Origin: Streptomyces oceani
GTDB lineage: Bacteria; Actinomycetota; Actinomycetes; Streptomycetales; Streptomycetaceae
NCBI RefSeq assembly: GCF_001751245.1
Contig: NZ_LJGU01000114.1
Span: 1 to 58,648, forward strand
Length of the DNA: 58,648 bases
Reading direction: 5' to 3'
The notes under the pieces are model-generated. The model saw nothing but the letters and a program-made list of their open reading frames with translations. It ran no database searches and was not told where the DNA came from. Each line of letters begins with the position of its first letter. The first letter of the stretch is position 1. Of the stretch, positions 56,569 through 58,648 are shown in pieces. Position numbers and translations under genes: made by a program.

Positions 56569-56745
56569 ATGAACGACAAGACCCAGCTCGCTAGCCTCGC
56601 CGACGAGATCCTGGAGCTGGAGTCGGAGACCTTCGAGATCTCGGACTACTCCGACGCCGCTGAGGTTGTTCTCGCTGGTTCCACCTCCTGCTCCAGCACC
56701 TCCACCTGCTCCAGCACCACCAGCACCACCTCCTGCAGCGCCTGA
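56569..56745 (+). CDS. Ser/Thr/Cys-rich RiPP precursor peptide (azole or thiopeptide-like)
   Basis: A 58-residue peptide with AAGGGAG 4 nt before its ATG. Residues 1-37 are an acidic leader (LADEILELESETFEISDYSD, then AAEVVLAG). Residues 38-58 are a core of 10 Ser, 7 Thr, 3 Cys and a final Ala; the Cys are at 41, 47 and 56. That composition is what YcaO cyclodehydratases and Ser/Thr dehydratases act on, and the leader style resembles precursors annotated as thiazolylpeptide-type bacteriocins. AG at 36-37 is the likely leader/core boundary. The gene is convergent with the YcaO gene and separated from it by a terminator. Confidence 0.85.
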   Translation: MNDKTQLASLADEILELESETFEISDYSDAAEVVLAGSTSCSSTSTCSSTTSTTSCSA

Positions 56746-56762
56746 GCGAGCGCCGCGACCAG

Positions 56763-56802
56763 CCAGCCGTTGCCCACCGGTCCTCCGGCGGGCAACGGCT
56801 GG
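56763..56802. terminator. bidirectional hairpin terminator after the precursor gene
   Basis: CCAGCCGTTGCCC (56763-56775) and GGGCAACGGCTGG (56790-56802) form a perfect 13-bp stem; inside, CCGG-TCCT-CCGG can add four more pairs. It lies 17 nt after the precursor stop and 49 nt before the end of the convergent YcaO gene, ending both transcripts. Confidence 0.85.
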
Positions 56803-56851
56803 TGGTGTGCCGGGCGCTGGTTGCCGGACCCTCAGGCCCGTACGGACCGGT

Positions 56852-58648
56852 CTACGGGAACGGGTGCGGCACCCGTTTGAGTTCGGCGGTACTCAGGTCC
56901 GTGGTTCGCCGCCCCGCCCTCCGCTGTGCCGTGCGCATCCGAGGCATCTCCAGCGCCCGCTGCCGGGACCAGCCGAAGTCCATCGGGATCAGCCCGGGCA
57001 CCAGGGTCCGTACGGTGTGCAGCCCCATCCGGCACTGCTCCGGCGTGGTCTGGTCGACGACGATCGCCTCAAGCCCGGCGGCGGCCAGTTCGTCCCTCAG
57101 CAGCGCCAGGTCCGTCAGCAGGTCGGCGCTTCGGGGGCGTACGGCCTGCCAGTCGGCGAACGCCTCGTCCAGCCGCAGGTGCCCGGTGGGCTCCAGGAAC
57201 TCCCGGGCGTGCGCGGCCATCTCCGGCAGCCCGTACAGCTGGGCGTGGTCCTTGAGGTGCAGCACCCTGTCGAAGTCGGCGGCCATCGCCCGTAGTTCCG
57301 TCAGTCGGTCGCTGACCTGGTAGGGCAGGTGCGGGATGTAGGTGAGGACCTCGGAGAGCGCGGCCTCGACGGTGTCCTCCGGTACGAATCCCGCCGCCGC
57401 GCTGAAGGCGAGCGTGCCCGGTCCACCGTCGCGGCGGACCGCGAGTCCGGTGACGACGGGGAACGGCAGGTCGATCCGGGTGTCGTAGGCGTGCACGTCG
57501 TAGCCCAGCAGCCGGGCCCGGTCGAGCAGGGTGGCGACGGTGCTGTCGTGGCAGCTGCTCAGGTCGATCTCGGTCAGCCGGGCCCGGCCGTACCAGGCGA
57601 GCAGGAAGGCGTCCCGTTCGATGAGTTCGAGCAGTCCGAAGAACGCCGCCTCGGCCGGGCTGCCGCCGGTGGCGCAGCCGTTGGAGCACTCGAAGACGAA
57701 GTTGTCCGCGGGCGTGCCGGCGCTGTAGTGCACCAGCCTGGCCGGCACCAGCACGGCGTCGCCCTCGCGCAGGGAGTGGCCCCACAGCCAGGGGATCTCC
57801 CGGGTCGGGTCGAACGGACTGACCAGTGGGTCCGTCGCGTAGGTGGCCGCCGGGTACGCGCCGCAGTCCGCGGGGTGGAGGACGCGTTCGCCGCGCGCCC
57901 GGAGTTCCTCGTACGACGCGGTGACGGGGGCGGTCGGCTGCCGCCGATGGGTGCCCGCGTACCGTTCCAGGCCCTCCAGGAAGGCGAGTCGGCGGCTGGT
58001 GGCGTAGCTGTTGGCCTGTCCGGACCAGGTGACGTCGGTGAGCCCGGCGAAGCCGCGCACCAGGTGGGTGCCGGCGACCGGGGCGGTGGTGGTGGAGGTC
58101 GGGTTGATCCACACGTCCGTGCCGAGCGTGCCACACACCGGGTTGGCCAGGGCGCTGGTCGGCAGGGGGAAGGAGTGCGGCGGACGCTGTCGGTAGTGGT
58201 CGGGACGGGCCTTGGGCACCGGCTCCAGGGGCAGTCCGCCCGCTGCCGTACCGGCCGGTTGGGATGGGGCGCAGTGCGGGCAGAGGGGTTCGGGCAGCAG
58301 CGGGAAGCTGGCCAGAGCGAGTGTGCCGAGGTCGACACGGGTGACCCGGGGGCCTTCGGCCTCCCCGGCTCCGGGCACGGTCCGCACGGCGCCGTCCCGG
58401 TGGATAGCGCGGTAGGCGGCCCAGACCGCGTCCACGGCCCAGTCGGTGAGGACGGGCCAGCGGGCACCGCCCGCCGGTTCGTAACCCAGCTCCAGGGCCT
58501 CGCGTTCGGATCTGCTGCGCAGCCGCTGCCAACGCATGGCGAGGCACCGCCCGCAGGCGCTCGGGGCGCGCGACGGCTGCCCGCCGGGGCCCCGCGCGAG
58601 CTGCCAGGGGCCGAGCAGCACCGCGCGGGAGCTGAGGTGCACGGTGGC
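56852..58648 (-). CDS. YcaO-domain azoline-forming cyclodehydratase, N-terminally incomplete in window
   Basis: About 598 residues are present and the frame is open to the right edge, so the start may lie outside. The YcaO domain (about 180-590) shows TSRRLAFLEGLERYAG and FVFECSNGCATGGSPAEAAFFGLLELIERDAFLLAWYG, the ATP-binding Glu-rich elements. The last residues PHPFP form the C-terminal PxPxP motif of YcaO proteins that make oxazolines/thiazolines. The N-terminal part has two CxxC pairs (CGRC, CPHC), the zinc-ribbon feature of fused E1-like/partner domains. It probably converts Cys, Ser or Thr of the 58-residue peptide to azolines using ATP. Confidence 0.9.
   Translation of the reverse strand, partial: ATVHLSSRAVLLGPWQLARGPGGQPSRAPSACGRCLAMRWQRLRSRSEREALELGYEPAGGARWPVLTDWAVDAVWAAYRAIHRDGAVRTVPGAGEAEGPRVTRVDLGTLALASFPLLPEPLCPHCAPSQPAGTAAGGLPLEPVPKARPDHYRQRPPHSFPLPTSALANPVCGTLGTDVWINPTSTTTAPVAGTHLVRGFAGLTDVTWSGQANSYATSRRLAFLEGLERYAGTHRRQPTAPVTASYEELRARGERVLHPADCGAYPAATYATDPLVSPFDPTREIPWLWGHSLREGDAVLVPARLVHYSAGTPADNFVFECSNGCATGGSPAEAAFFGLLELIERDAFLLAWYGRARLTEIDLSSCHDSTVATLLDRARLLGYDVHAYDTRIDLPFPVVTGLAVRRDGGPGTLAFSAAAGFVPEDTVEAALSEVLTYIPHLPYQVSDRLTELRAMAADFDRVLHLKDHAQLYGLPEMAAHAREFLEPTGHLRLDEAFADWQAVRPRSADLLTDLALLRDELAAAGLEAIVVDQTTPEQCRMGLHTVRTLVPGLIPMDFGWSRQRALEMPRMRTAQRRAGRRTTDLSTAELKRVPHPFP

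Noticed and set aside
53647..58648. Calling the RiPP product a thiopeptide outright
   Set aside because: The precursor and leader style fit, but no split Ser/Thr dehydratase or [4+2] pyridine synthase is visible in the window. A linear azole peptide is equally possible.

Overview
The window is high-GC actinobacterial DNA, almost certainly Streptomyces or a close relative. The signs are GC-rich third codon positions, frequent GTG/TTG starts, NTGA stop-start overlaps, an Xre/DUF397 pair, MAB_1171c-type membrane proteins and 'cgtacg'-rich intergenic DNA. It reads like accessory or arm-type chromosome: single metabolic genes, many one-component regulators, drug-handling genes and several decayed genes. 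No rRNA, tRNA or CRISPR array was seen.

Layout. 1-10 kb: tail of an unknown gene, gamma-glutamylcyclotransferase-like protein, SpoU-type RNA methyltransferase, acyl-ACP desaturase behind tandem dyad operators, hotdog thioesterase, cupin, nitroreductase/LysR pair, EamA exporter, an ABC-F protein behind a probable ribosome-mediated attenuator, a degenerate penicillin-binding protein and a DUF2236 oxygenase. 10-19.5 kb: F420-type nitroreductase fused to hemerythrin, NmrA/TetR divergent pair, MerR regulator, and a beta-oxidation block (FadB, thiolase, alpha-methylacyl-CoA racemase family). 19.5-21.7 kb: an IS200/IS605-family element (TnpA and TnpB, both frameshifted) inserted inside a MmcQ/YjbR gene, with both ends definable to the base. 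21.8-31.7 kb: TetR-controlled ABC-2 exporter, sulfotransferase, VOC protein, endonuclease V plus arylamine N-acetyltransferase, Eis-like acetyltransferase, SDR, a perfect terminator, a repeat-rich membrane protein and OsmC. 31.7-36.3 kb: a mosaic of DUF2798, integrase relic, Fpg/Nei glycosylase, alcohol dehydrogenase, orphan zinc-ribbon protein and a truncated hexapeptide acetyltransferase. 36.3-47.7 kb: methyltransferase, Xre/DUF397, PoxB, carbohydrate-active-enzyme relic, secreted DUF4091/GH123-like protein, GGDEF protein, and a four-gene operon (Xre, ImmA/IrrE metallopeptidase, MAB_1171c membrane protein, FAD oxidoreductase).

48-53 kb holds a tightly coupled divergent chaperone operon: a membrane-anchored J-like protein, a GrpE-like factor and an Hsp70 with an Ig-like domain inserted between its nucleotide- and substrate-binding parts. 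53.6 kb to the right edge is part of a RiPP cluster: LuxR-type regulator, M20 amidohydrolase with an overlapping 87-residue protein, a 58-residue precursor whose last 21 residues are Ser/Thr/Cys apart from one Ala, and a YcaO azoline-forming protein ending in the PxPxP motif PHPFP. The cluster runs off the window, so its product class (linear azole-containing peptide or thiopeptide-like) cannot be settled here.

The strongest leads are this RiPP locus, the Hsp70/GrpE/J operon, the exactly resolvable TnpB-element insertion, and the three-codon leader plus attenuator before the ABC-F gene.
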